In this document: in pieces, positions 1-9,191 of the stretch
Position numbering within the stretch: position 1 is the stretch's first letter
How the letters are laid out: each line of letters opens with the position of its first letter
NCBI GenBank assembly: GCA_003194525.1
Contig: NBIV01000218.1
Coordinates: 80,039-144,038 of the forward strand
Source of the DNA: Gracilariopsis chorda
Lineage: Eukaryota; Rhodophyta; Florideophyceae; Gracilariales; Gracilariaceae
DNA: 64,000 nucleotides
Reading direction: 5' to 3'
The notes under the pieces: model-generated
Told to the model about the DNA's origin: nothing
The model's input: the letters and a program-made list of their open reading frames with translations, nothing else
Database searches by the model: none
Translations under genes and position numbers: made by a program

Positions 1-369
1 AGCGATAGAAGATCACTGCCTGGGGAGAGACAGGCGTAGGAATCTGGCAACTGTAGCAATTCGGTCCAGTGAATGTGTGCAACGTGTCCAAAGTTGACTG
101 TAAAGTCTAAACACGTATGGCATTCACCCCGACGGCAAATCACGTCAGCCCAAGTGGCACTTTTTTCAATTATGTCCCCTGCGCTGCGCTTCTGCTGTTC
201 AGGACATCCAGAGTGGCGTTTGACCTTCGCTGAAAGGGCCCATTGTGGGCTTGGCTGTCCGCGATCAGGCTCAATCCCACGCCCTTCGTTTCTCCTCCAG
301 CAATACTTTCGTTCGTTCTTTCCATTCATTTCAAGACCACCACCACCCGCCCTTCAACACGCCTGGTTC

Positions 370-1425
370 ATGTTCTCATCTTCAACACTGCACGCGGCTC
401 GCAATCTCCTCCGACAGTACTCCACAGCCCCGCCATATCCTGGACCCGCGTTCGCCTTCGACATAGATGGCGTTCTTCTCCGCGGCCGTTCCGTAATTCC
501 CGCCGCGCACCACGCGCTGAATTCGCTTTACGATCAGTCCAATGAACGATGGCGCGCCCCAATAACCTTTATCACAAACGGAGGAGGCACTACTGAAGCC
601 GCCAGAGCCCAGAAGCTCACTGACATGCTCAACGTCCCCGTTCATGAGCAGCAAATCGTACTTTCCCACACCCCGATGAAGACGCTCATTGACGCTTACA
701 AACACCGCGCTATTCTCACCGTGGGAAACCCTCATTGCGCCTCTGTCGCTCGTTCGTACGGATTTCAACACGTTATTGATACCGAGACACTCGCCCATAT
801 TCACACCCACTCCGCACCGTTTGCAAAAGTCGACCACGTTCAACCATCCCCCGGCGACTATCTCGTCGCTAAAATGCCTGTTGCGGTAGTCTTTGTAATG
901 ACTGATTCGCGTGACTGGGGACGCGATATTCAGCTTCTCTTGGATGTCTTACGATCTGATGGACATCCTAAACGCGCACATTCCGACAAACAGACCGTTG
1001 ATCTGTACTTCTCCAACCCCGACATTCTTTTTCCCAACGAGTATCACATGCCGAGGTTGGCAGGCGGTTCATTCGCCGTTGCGCTGCGCGCAGTGTACAG
1101 ACATGTTACTGGAACCGACTTGCAGTATGTGCAGTTCGGTAAACCGCACGCGCCCAACTACCAGCTGGCGGAAAGTGTCCTACGAAATCAACTCATGTAC
1201 ATGGGATACTGCCCCGAATCAATGCCTGCCATATATGCCATTGGAGACAACCCACCGTCGGATGTGCGCGGGGCGAATGCGCGAGGAGACCCGTGGCGCT
1301 CGGTTTTGGTCAGAACTGGCAATTTCCAAGGGCAGAATGATGAAACGGACACGGCTCATGTTGTCTTTGACAACGTTGCCCATGCCGTTCAACATGCCTT
1401 GGAACAGCATGACATGTACTCCTAA
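370..1425 (+). CDS. HDHD5: HDHD5/CECR5-like HAD-superfamily hydrolase, probably mitochondrial
   Basis: The 351-aa protein starts at the ATG at 370; the frame is open upstream to 73, but that part lacks protein-like sequence. Seen: a short Arg/Ser-rich N-terminus (MFSSSTLHAARNLLRQYST) typical of a mitochondrial presequence; HAD motif I FDIDGVLLRG at about residues 28-37; motif II ITNGGG; and the C-terminal metal-binding motif GDNPPSDVRGAN. This order, with a long cap region and an N-terminal DxDG nucleophile, fits the CECR5/HDHD5 (TIGR01456) group of HAD hydrolases. The physiological substrate of the family is not established. No intron is needed. The nearest neighbour is the minus-strand DUF493 gene about 1.5 kb away. 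Confidence 0.85.
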   Translation: MFSSSTLHAARNLLRQYSTAPPYPGPAFAFDIDGVLLRGRSVIPAAHHALNSLYDQSNERWRAPITFITNGGGTTEAARAQKLTDMLNVPVHEQQIVLSHTPMKTLIDAYKHRAILTVGNPHCASVARSYGFQHVIDTETLAHIHTHSAPFAKVDHVQPSPGDYLVAKMPVAVVFVMTDSRDWGRDIQLLLDVLRSDGHPKRAHSDKQTVDLYFSNPDILFPNEYHMPRLAGGSFAVALRAVYRHVTGTDLQYVQFGKPHAPNYQLAESVLRNQLMYMGYCPESMPAIYAIGDNPPSDVRGANARGDPWRSVLVRTGNFQGQNDETDTAHVVFDNVAHAVQHALEQHDMYS

Positions 1426-2884
1426 GGTTCTAATCACCATAACTAGTTCGGTTATGCACAAGTTGGGCGGTATCGTTCAGTGGGGCCTTAAGAAAATTCG
1501 TAGTTCGAACACTTTAGCAAACAGCGGCCGAACGGGATATCGAGAAACGCTCGTCTTGTTGCCTCGGAGTGTTGAAATTGTGACCCCAAGCGCATACCCG
1601 CTACCAACTAAAAGTTGCTCTAACTTGCAACACAAGAGTAAGCAAAGAAACAATTTTCCTCCGTTTACGCGTACCTAATCGTTCACTACAACTTGGACAA
1701 CTGCTTCACTGAAACTGAAAACGATGAACACAGACACAGAACTGTTGGCGTATATGTTTCCCACACAATCTTATCGTTGCCATCCAGCAGTGTCCGGAAC
1801 CGCCGTATAGAAGCTCCATAAACGCAAGATATCATCAAGACGGAACACATCATCCACTCGTTCATGTAATATCTTGACAACGCCTTATACAAAACGGAAA
1901 TGACTCCCAGTTCGTGACAGCGCTGTCCATGCCAAAGGCCCTGCCTCTCAACGAACATCTGCCATGGCTTGATGAAATGCGATGGAATGTCCATAATGGT
2001 TCTCCGTTTCAAAACGCCACCTCACCCAGAAACCGTACGCCATGAATGAATTCGGTAGCTTTCCAAGGATCAGCACTGGGGTACATGACAAAATGATGTT
2101 GATGTCACGTACGAGGTCATTTGTGGCAAACCGAAACAGTTGGTTATGCAAGCCAGACCTTGACAGGAAACTTTGCAGCGGTTCTCACTCCGAATACTTA
2201 TGTAAAGAAAGGATGTACTCCTGTCTAACTCCCCAACTCTGACGGTTGGTGCAAGGGAATTTGCTACTGCTAGGGTTTGTTCAAACTACATGAGTGCGAA
2301 ATTTCGGAAGGCCTCACAACTAAATACCGTTTCGTATATTCCTTGACGCACAAGCTTGGAAAACGTTGACGTCAAATATTCCTAGACACACAAGCTCGGA
2401 AAACGTTGACCTCAACTGACTTCACGTAGTATACCTGTTCCGGGTTGATGACGCGCCAATGGCACTACTTGTCGCGAGCTCTGTGAGTGCTTGTTGTCAT
2501 GTTCGAATGCTCTTTGTGCTGTTATAAATCGAAAACAGTTATCACTTGATCTTTTATCAACACCCGCCTCGTATGATGTTCGTTTGTTTGTTTGTTGTTG
2601 TTGCCTTTACCACTCTCGGAATCTTTAAAGACGTTGAACAACATGATGGAAGAGTCATGAAATGAAAAAAAGCCCACTCATGCAACTTTTTTTGGGCATT
2701 GACTTGCATGATGCAAATCAATGCACGAAGCACTACTCTAGGATTCTTCAGTTCTCGTTTAATTCAATCGTCAGAGTTGAAGCTGCCTCACAAATATGCA
2801 TGCTGTAGACAGAGTCAGGATTAGGTCCATCAATACAATAGGGTCGTCATAACTGTGACTTCACCATATTCTTGTCATCAACAG
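1426..2884. other. Intergenic region, no recognised gene
   Basis: Only short ORFs occur. Two minus-strand ORFs (1686-2012 and 1948-2151) overlap in different frames and contain hydrophobic stretches but match nothing I recognise. A 40-bp direct repeat is listed separately. T-rich and A-rich tracts around 2575-2700 lie downstream of the minus-strand DUF493 gene and may include its 3' processing signals. Confidence 0.5.
2336..2415. repeat. Two-copy 40-bp direct repeat
   Basis: Two adjacent copies start at ATATTCC (2336 and 2376). Both contain ACAAGCT.GGAAAACGTTGAC and differ at about four positions. No coding frame runs through them. Each copy holds a TTGACSTCA-like core (TTGACGTCA in copy 1, TTGACCTCA in copy 2), so a regulatory role is possible but not shown. 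Confidence 0.7.
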
Positions 2885-4870
2885 CTACCCGTAGCTGCGT
2901 TTAATGCGTGCGTCGGTACGAAGTGCGTCAAAGAGGTCTGTGATTTCTTTGGAGTTCTCCAAGGTCAGGTTGAATTCCACTCTATCGTATCTCCCTGATC
3001 GCTCTACAGCAAGAGGCAAATCTTCAATATCTCTTCCAAGAGTGTTCTTGACTATGTCTTGTACGCATTCAGGAAATCCTTCTCCAGATCCTTCGATCTT
3101 GAACTTGTACACGTATGGGAAGGTCATTGATCGATCCATTGCGCTTCGATCTTTCTCGAAAGCGTCTTCCACTCCTCTTCTCTTCTTTTCGTCCTCTGGA
3201 CCAGACCCATTCCCAGGTTCAACCAATATCTCTGCTACGTAATCTTCCAAACCCTCATCGTCTTGCGCTTCGCCTCTCATAGGTGCCATTGTTCCCTCTT
3301 CTTCTGTAGCACTAAGGTTCTCCTGGAACAACCCAGTACCCGTTACTGATGCTGAGGTTTCCGGAGTCGAAAGTTTCAGGATTTGTTTTCCCAGTGGAAC
3401 TGGCTCAGGTCGCTCGTCCGGATAAAGACCATCTATTAAAGGTGGAGCAGTCAAGTGCCGTTTAGTCCACCGAAACATGTCCACAGCACTTGATTCCGCA
3501 ATAAGCTCGTAAGACCGACGTGCAATCCATTCCTTGGACCCCACCGGCAAATCTGAAGAAGCTGGGTACGAGGCGAGACCACCACTCCAGCCTCCTTGTT
3601 TCCCTCTTCTCACAGTAGACATTTCCTGATCTTCTTCGTCTTCTTCATCAAGCTCATACGGATATGCTTCGCCGGGTTCTGTAATAGTCACGTATGTGTC
3701 TTCATTTAGCTCCCACACTCTCCCAACACTAGACTCGGTCGTTAAAGTGTATTCATCATCATAGTCAGCGTCGATGTCTTCGACTTCATCAGGTTCCTTG
3801 TCTACCACTTCTTCCTTTTCTTCCGTTTCGGGTTTGTCTTCGAAACTCAGTAGTTTCTCAAAATCGAGGTCATCCCCAGACAGTTCGGCGTTAACCGTAG
3901 TCGAATCGTTGTCGGAAAGAGCAACAGAATTAGCTTGTGATTGTGAAATGTCATCTGTTTCCGCTTCACCTAGACCAATACCAAGAATTCCGCTCTTGGA
4001 TAGTATATTTGCCGCGTTGCGGATGTCCTCGGCGCTCTCTTCGTCAAACTCCTCAGTTCTTTGTTCGTCCTTTACTGTGGTAAGACTTGCACTGGGCTCA
4101 TCGCGACCACTGTCCCCAACCTCGAAAACAGGCTCAAAGCCATCTGCAAGTGGGTCCAGTACATCTTCGGAACTGTCGATGTTATCATCTTCATCGATAT
4201 CATCCAATGTGACAGTTCCGCTTCTCGATGATGAGCGTACCCTTCTTTTCTGGACGCCCGGTATTGGTATCTCATCTTCATCGAAGTCACCACTGCTAGC
4301 CTGCGCAGCTAGCTCGTCGTCTTCTTCGAGAGATTCTTCGTCGTCATCTTCATCGATACCTTCCGCTTCATCGTCTTCCGCTTCATCGTCTTCCTCAAAA
4401 ACGTCTTCGACATTGAGATCTCCAGAATCCTCATCGAAGTCCCCATCCAAAAGAATCTCTTCATCATCTAAGGTTTCCTCTGCCTCGTCTTCACCAAGAA
4501 GCAGTGCTTCGATTGGAACATCCCCCTCATCCGCAGCAACTGGAGACCAGCCCTCCAAGGCTTCATTCTCTGGACCTGCCAGAAGTACTTCTTGCTCACC
4601 ACTTTCTATTTCTTGCACCCCCGAAAGGTTTTCATCGCTAATTGCCGATGGACGCGACGGCTCACTTTCACTCTTTCCGTTCGAAGTTCTCGGACGGCGC
4701 TTGGTGTTCATAACAACTGTGGAAGAAATTCGATATGTTGGCGCCCTTTGGGTCATAGCCGGCCTGCAATGGAGTGATCTGTTACCCAAGAAAACATGTG
4801 CTGTAGGACACGAAAAACACAGTGACGAAGGAAGGGCTTTCATGTTATTGCGTGTTTGTTTCAAAGACAT
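2885..4870 (-). CDS. Acidic protein with C-terminal DUF493 (YbeD-like) domain, probably plastid-targeted
   Basis: The ATG at 4870 gives 661 aa without introns. The N-terminal ~50 residues are basic and hydroxylated and resemble a transit peptide. Residues ~60-400 are extremely rich in Asp/Glu/Ser and look disordered. The last ~85 residues (FPYVYKFKIEGSG... GRYDRVEFNLT ... TDARIKRSYG) match the small bacterial DUF493/UPF0250 (YbeD) fold: a beta-strand opening, a helix, then the strand with the S.GRY motif. Bacterial members are about 90 aa, so the ~570-aa leader is a large extension. In photosynthetic eukaryotes DUF493 proteins are usually plastid proteins; the molecular role is unknown. The family call is good; the location is inferred. 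Confidence 0.75.
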   Translation of the reverse strand: MSLKQTRNNMKALPSSLCFSCPTAHVFLGNRSLHCRPAMTQRAPTYRISSTVVMNTKRRPRTSNGKSESEPSRPSAISDENLSGVQEIESGEQEVLLAGPENEALEGWSPVAADEGDVPIEALLLGEDEAEETLDDEEILLDGDFDEDSGDLNVEDVFEEDDEAEDDEAEGIDEDDDEESLEEDDELAAQASSGDFDEDEIPIPGVQKRRVRSSSRSGTVTLDDIDEDDNIDSSEDVLDPLADGFEPVFEVGDSGRDEPSASLTTVKDEQRTEEFDEESAEDIRNAANILSKSGILGIGLGEAETDDISQSQANSVALSDNDSTTVNAELSGDDLDFEKLLSFEDKPETEEKEEVVDKEPDEVEDIDADYDDEYTLTTESSVGRVWELNEDTYVTITEPGEAYPYELDEEDEEDQEMSTVRRGKQGGWSGGLASYPASSDLPVGSKEWIARRSYELIAESSAVDMFRWTKRHLTAPPLIDGLYPDERPEPVPLGKQILKLSTPETSASVTGTGLFQENLSATEEEGTMAPMRGEAQDDEGLEDYVAEILVEPGNGSGPEDEKKRRGVEDAFEKDRSAMDRSMTFPYVYKFKIEGSGEGFPECVQDIVKNTLGRDIEDLPLAVERSGRYDRVEFNLTLENSKEITDLFDALRTDARIKRSYG

Positions 4871-5315
4871 AATCCACAGAAGCGCCTATGGATATCCGTA
4901 GGGTGCCAACAGGCTGTCGGGAAATCTAAGTGTGGTCTGGGGTGCCAGAACCAGAAATCAGAGCTCGGTCACATTCATAAGCAGTCGTACTTCATCTCAG
5001 AGGAGAGCAATCGATCTGAGGAAGGATGTTACCACAGCAAGAAGACGGAGCTAAACATTTGACGAAAACGAGCAAATGATCTCGCAGACGCGCAAGGATT
5101 TGTCTCCTGTCGCACTGTACGAAGGTACCGAAGGTACCCCAGGTACCCTTTGTAGATATAATTTCATATCTTCTTGCTTGGAAACCCTGTCAGGTATTTG
5201 CACCGACCCCGGATTCACATGTTGTACAGCAATGTAGATACGACCAAATGAAGTTTTCGAAGCAGTTCGCGGGAGTTTTAGGGGTTCTTAGTGAAGAGTG
5301 TGCATGCTCTTGAAA
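4871..5315. other. Upstream region of the DUF493 gene and left flank of the tandem array
   Basis: No gene is recognised. GGTACC occurs three times within about 30 bp near 5123-5148. The unique sequence ends at 5315; from 5316 the DNA is repeated three more times, so this is the only single-copy junction on the left side of the array. Confidence 0.6.
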
Positions 5316-6171
5316 CAGGCGGACGAAGCCTAACTCCGACATACTCTCTAACAGCTAGTCTCTGCGACAAGGACCACGTTCTCGAAGCAGGTCAACTTGC
5401 CGATACATTTTGCTTCATCTCGACTTGCATCAACATGAAGGTCGGCACACCACGACGGGCAGATTAGTAACGTTGTGCCTAAAGCGGGACCATTGGCGAT
5501 TCCCCCGTGATCCCTCAGCGAAGAAATAATCTCGCGGTCCATAAATCACATCACGCACACAAACATAGCCGATGACACTCTCCAAGACTTCTTTTACTCC
5601 TGAAGTTACAAGGGTAGGGCTTGTGTCCGCAGAATGCAAGCAAGAGGAGAGTCAAGAAATAAGTGCCAGACCACATCTGAGCCGCAGTGGCGTAAGCTCC
5701 CTCATGGGCATTCAAAGAGAACAGGCAAAGCCAAGAGAAATATCCTTTTCGAAGCCTGCAACTCGGCAGCTTTGCCGGCTATCACTGTGTTGCCAACTGC
5801 TGAAGAAAGACTTCTATGTCCGGCATTATCCCCACCGATACAACGATCTACGCTGTATCTTTGTGGCTAAGGACGCCGAGAATGTACGAAATATAAAGCG
5901 AGCTGCCAGAAAAAGTACGTCGCGGTATACATCGAACTGAAACGAGTATGCAGTTGAGGGTTGTCGTTATACACCTCTACCCTTCACAATTGTATGTCTC
6001 GAAATCCTTTTTGGAAGGGCAGCAGTCTAGTCTTCTACCCTTGGTAAAATAGATGCGCAAGATGTACATTGCTTATCGCTGTAGCTGGGTAAGTGTATTG
6101 TGAACAACGGAAATCATGTATGGTTTACAAAAGCTCAATTAACTTATTATCTGTATACGTAAACATGGCCT
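5316..6171. other. eIF4G downstream region, four copies, no recognised gene
   Basis: Present at 5316, 14846, 24372 and 33903. A plus-strand ORF of 122 codons (5572-5940 in unit 1), convergent to eIF4G, is the longest frame; I do not recognise it and its identity across copies only reflects recent duplication. It probably holds the eIF4G 3'UTR and terminator. Confidence 0.4.
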
Positions 6172-7998
6172 TTACTTTGCTAAACGTTCAAAGAAGCGCT
6201 CAGTTTGCTCAACCATCTCGTTCTTACAAGCAACTTCCTGGCTCTCTCCGGTGTCTTTCTTCCACCGCAACAGCACAGTACTTTCCACCATCCCAGAGTC
6301 ATGAAGTGCTTGCAATGCTAGACCTCCATGCTTAGACGAAGCATCAGAGAGCGGTGGTAAGAAGTTCACACTTCTGCCAATGTAGACCTGAGCAGCAAGC
6401 AGAATTGAAAACTGAAGCTCACGTGGAAGTGTGCCATACACCTTGATCACTGGAGAGCCAACGTATCTCTTAAAAGACTCAACAATAGTATCAGCTGAAC
6501 TCATGAACAAACAATCCAATCCCACTCGCACTATAACCCGCATCAAACTCGTATCCGCAGTCTTAGAATTGGATCGAAGAAGGTTCTCAATCTTCTCACC
6601 AGGTGCCTTGCTTTCGATAAGCTCTTTCAGTTGACCTTCTAATGCAAGGTAGGGAACAAGGAAAGAAATATTGTTCTGACTTAACATATCTGAAAGCTTG
6701 CTTAACCCTCGCATAGGATTCCAAAGGCACATGTCAGCAGCTAAGTCGATGTGTAGCCGCTCGGCCACCTGTCGTACCATGTCTTCTCTCTCCTTTTCAT
6801 CTGGTACCGAAGCACTTAGTCTTCCGGAAAGCTCGGCAAAGGTATGTACAGCCAAGTTTGCCCGTCGCTTCGGGTCTTCAACTTCTTGGAGATCACGTCC
6901 CAAGAACTTCAACCCAAAGTCCTTCCTATTACTCGGATCTAGCTTGCTAGTAGCGGCTGTAGCGCCGATAAATCTCCCCAGAAACTCACCACAGCGTGGG
7001 TTGTCAATCTCCATATCAGAAAGCTTACGAACAAGTTTGGAAAAGCATTCGCAGAAAATAGTCCCCTCGATTGGTGAGTCCACTAGACCTGCAAATAACT
7101 CGATACTCTTTTCCTGGTGTGTGATCTTCGAACTGAACGTCGCCATTAGTGCCTCATGCACAAACCCTTTGTAGTTGGGAGCTTTGACTTCGTCTGCAAG
7201 AATTTCCTGCACTTCACTTACTGACGGATTACTCCAGTACTCCTCCATCGCTCCCTTTGCCTTCCTCTTCAAAACCTGTGGGTCCATTAACGCTGACTTA
7301 GGCGTAGGCGCCTTCGGAGCTACTTGATGTTGTGGTCTACGAGATACGGGTTGCCAGAAAGTTGATTTCACCCGTCTCGGATCAGCAGCCTGTGTAGCCC
7401 CACTTGCATCCTTGTCTGAGAGTACTCCAAACGAACCAAATGAAGAGCCTCCTGGTCTCAGAGATCCTACGCGAGAAGCTGATGTCCCAGGCCGAAGGCT
7501 CACAGAAAAGCCGCCAGAAATACCCGACAGAGACCGGCTCGGTTGTCTCTCTAGAGTTCTGTCCAGCCGAGTTTGACCAGACGTGGATCGAGGTTCTGAT
7601 GGCATGGTCATACGTGGAACGAAGCCTTGCGGAGCACGGTCACGACTTCCCATGCCACCGCGACCTCTTCTCTCCCGCGCTGCCTGTTGAGCTTCGTGCT
7701 TCTTTCGTTCTTCCTCTTTTGCTTGCTTATGGATCTCGGCAATAGTCTTTGCGCTTGTTTTTTGTCGCCGTACCTTCCACCCATTTGCACGCTGGTCAAC
7801 AAGGTCTTGGATCATGAACCTTATTCTAGCCGGGAGGGTGAAGTCGCGACTAAGGTAATCAAAGCGACAGAAGTACTCGTTAATGACTTTAGATGCGCCA
7901 GGGTTCGTCGAAATCTTTGCCCCGGTCTTGCTAACCAGTTTGCACAAAGCTTCCAACACATCCTCTTCTTTGCTCTCGATGCCCAACTTGAGCAATCT
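6172..7998 (-). pseudogene. 5'-truncated eIF4G copy, unit 1
   Basis: Encodes the same C-terminal ~608 residues as the intact eIF4G gene (from RLLKLGIESKEED to the stop): the end of MIF4G, the MA3 domain and the C-terminal W2-like domain. The N-terminal ~810 residues, including the eIF4E-binding motif and most of MIF4G, are missing because segment B is joined at 7998/7999. The minus-strand frame stays open past the junction to 8274, but that extension reads through the Dre2 3' flank in a different frame from Dre2 and has no eIF4G character. Without its own promoter it is best treated as a fragment. Confidence 0.85.
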
Positions 7999-8159
7999 GG
8001 AAGGGTAGCACCTCTTGCCCTCTGTCCAAAGCCAAAAAAGGAACGGCTTCTTCTGCTTGAAAAACGACACCTCGTGATAAACAAGAAGTTCCCCCTTTAT
8101 TGTTTCACATGTGAATATGGCTGATGGAACAAGCCACGGTTTGACGCTCGCAACACGCA

Positions 8160-8741
8160 TTAGATGTCGGAAGTCATAAACGAAGAAGGGATGGCAACCT
8201 TTTCGCCTGGTTTGAAGGGTGGGAGACCAAGGTATGGGCAACTGGCACATCGGAAGGCATCCCCGAGAGAACAACTACCGCACGAGCTTTTTTGTGGTTT
8301 CGATTCCTGCTGCTCTTTTTCGTACACCTCTGCAAGCCCGCATGAACAATCCTTGCACGGTTTACGCTTTCCTTTGTCATCAGTGGAGCATCCTTTGCCA
8401 TCGCCATCTGGAATTCCGTCTCTCTGAAGAAGGTCGTCTTCATCGACGAGTGGTACTTGCTCGTTAGACGAAAGAGCGGCCGCCCAAGCACTGGACTTTG
8501 ATGCCTGCGGAGCGCTGGCAAGAGAAACAGAGGTACCTTGTTCGTAATTTGGAAGGCTTGCGCTCAAAGTAGACTGCGATGCTTTCTTGATGTCGATGAA
8601 ACCCGCCAAAGTCAAGCGAACTTTCACTTCTTCTGGGGATTCTGAAGGCGGGATTGTTACAGCAACCTGAGTTCCCGGACTTGCTGATGACGCATATGCT
8701 GTCAGAGATTCCTGGTCAACCTTTGTAAGTGCGGCTATCAT
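8160..8741 (-). CDS. DRE2: Dre2/anamorsin (CIAPIN1), cytosolic Fe-S assembly factor, unit 1
   Basis: 193 aa from the ATG at 8741; a TTG six codons upstream is not needed. The C-terminal CIAPIN1 domain is clear: the [2Fe-2S] cysteines [19 protein letters not shown] (C-X11-C-X2-C-X-C) and the twin CX2C motif CGSC-X7-CASC followed by [14 protein letters not shown]. Dre2 passes electrons from a diflavin reductase (Tah18/NDOR1) to the cytosolic Fe-S assembly machinery. Residues ~15-50 resemble only the last part of the N-terminal methyltransferase-like domain, so the protein is shorter than usual; an upstream exon may exist. It lies just beyond the truncated eIF4G, on the same strand, with a MITE 235 bp upstream. 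Confidence 0.88.
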   Translation of the reverse strand: MIAALTKVDQESLTAYASSASPGTQVAVTIPPSESPEEVKVRLTLAGFIDIKKASQSTLSASLPNYEQGTSVSLASAPQASKSSAWAAALSSNEQVPLVDEDDLLQRDGIPDGDGKGCSTDDKGKRKPCKDCSCGLAEVYEKEQQESKPQKSSCGSCSLGDAFRCASCPYLGLPPFKPGEKVAIPSSFMTSDI

Positions 8742-8854
8742 AGTGATTAACGAAATCAAACGAAGTCCGATGAAGCTCAGAAAACGGAATCGCCGGAATG
8801 CTTTGGTCTGTTGCGTCTTCCGCTGCTCTTCCAGGATTTCGTTCTGACCGGGGT

Positions 8855-8887
8855 GACGACGATGGCCGCCTTGCGGCCCCCGTCGTC
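8855..8887. promoter_or_regulatory. GC-rich inverted repeat upstream of Dre2
   Basis: Arms GACGACGATGGCCGC (8855-8869) and GCGGCCCCCGTCGTC (8873-8887) pair at 13 of 15 positions around a 3-nt loop. It lies about 115 bp upstream of the Dre2 start, in probable promoter or 5'UTR sequence, and recurs in units 2 (about 18384) and 3 (about 27911). Function unknown. Confidence 0.55.
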
Positions 8888-8975
8888 AGTTCCATTGGTT
8901 ACTGACCATAGAAATCAAGATGACATCAGTGTCGCAGCAGTACACTGACATGAGCACCTCCTGTGCGTACTGATA

Positions 8976-9191
8976 AGGCCGCTTTCTACGTTTGAAAATG
9001 GACATGCGTTCTTGGCACTGCACCAGGAAAGAAATAAACATAATTCATGTTCCCTTAGCGAAAAATTAAAAGCAAATCTGATAGAACGATTCTGGCAGTG
9101 TCTCGTCCGTGGGGTCGCTCAAGAGCGACCCCAAAATCGTGGACAATGGACAAGATAGATTTTTGTCCATTTCCATATGTGGAAAGGGCCT
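8976..9191. mobile_element. 216-bp MITE with imperfect ~29-bp terminal inverted repeats, unit 1
   Basis: The left end AGGCCGCTTTCTACG and the inverted right end AGGCCCTTTCCACATATGG match over about 29 bp (both continue to ATGGACA). The element is flanked by TA on both sides (8974-8975 and 9192-9193), as expected for a Tc1/mariner-type insertion. An internal perfect palindrome GGGGTCGCTC-AA-GAGCGACCCC lies at 9111-9132. There is no coding capacity. A diverged second locus lies at 46249-46421, which shows it is a dispersed family. Confidence 0.8.

Noticed and set aside
911-1678. Plus-strand 255-codon ORF overlapping the HAD hydrolase
   Set aside because: Out-of-frame shadow; the HAD motifs are in the other frame.
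3774-4901. Ser-rich plus-strand ORF of 375 codons
   Set aside because: Antisense shadow of the acidic DUF493 gene: Asp/Glu codons read in reverse give Ser.
6172-8274. 700-codon minus-strand ORF as a novel chimeric protein (and its copies at 15702 and 25228)
   Set aside because: Its C-terminal part is plain eIF4G and its N-terminal ~90 codons are the 3' flank and wrong frame of Dre2. Treated as a truncated eIF4G fragment with accidental read-through.
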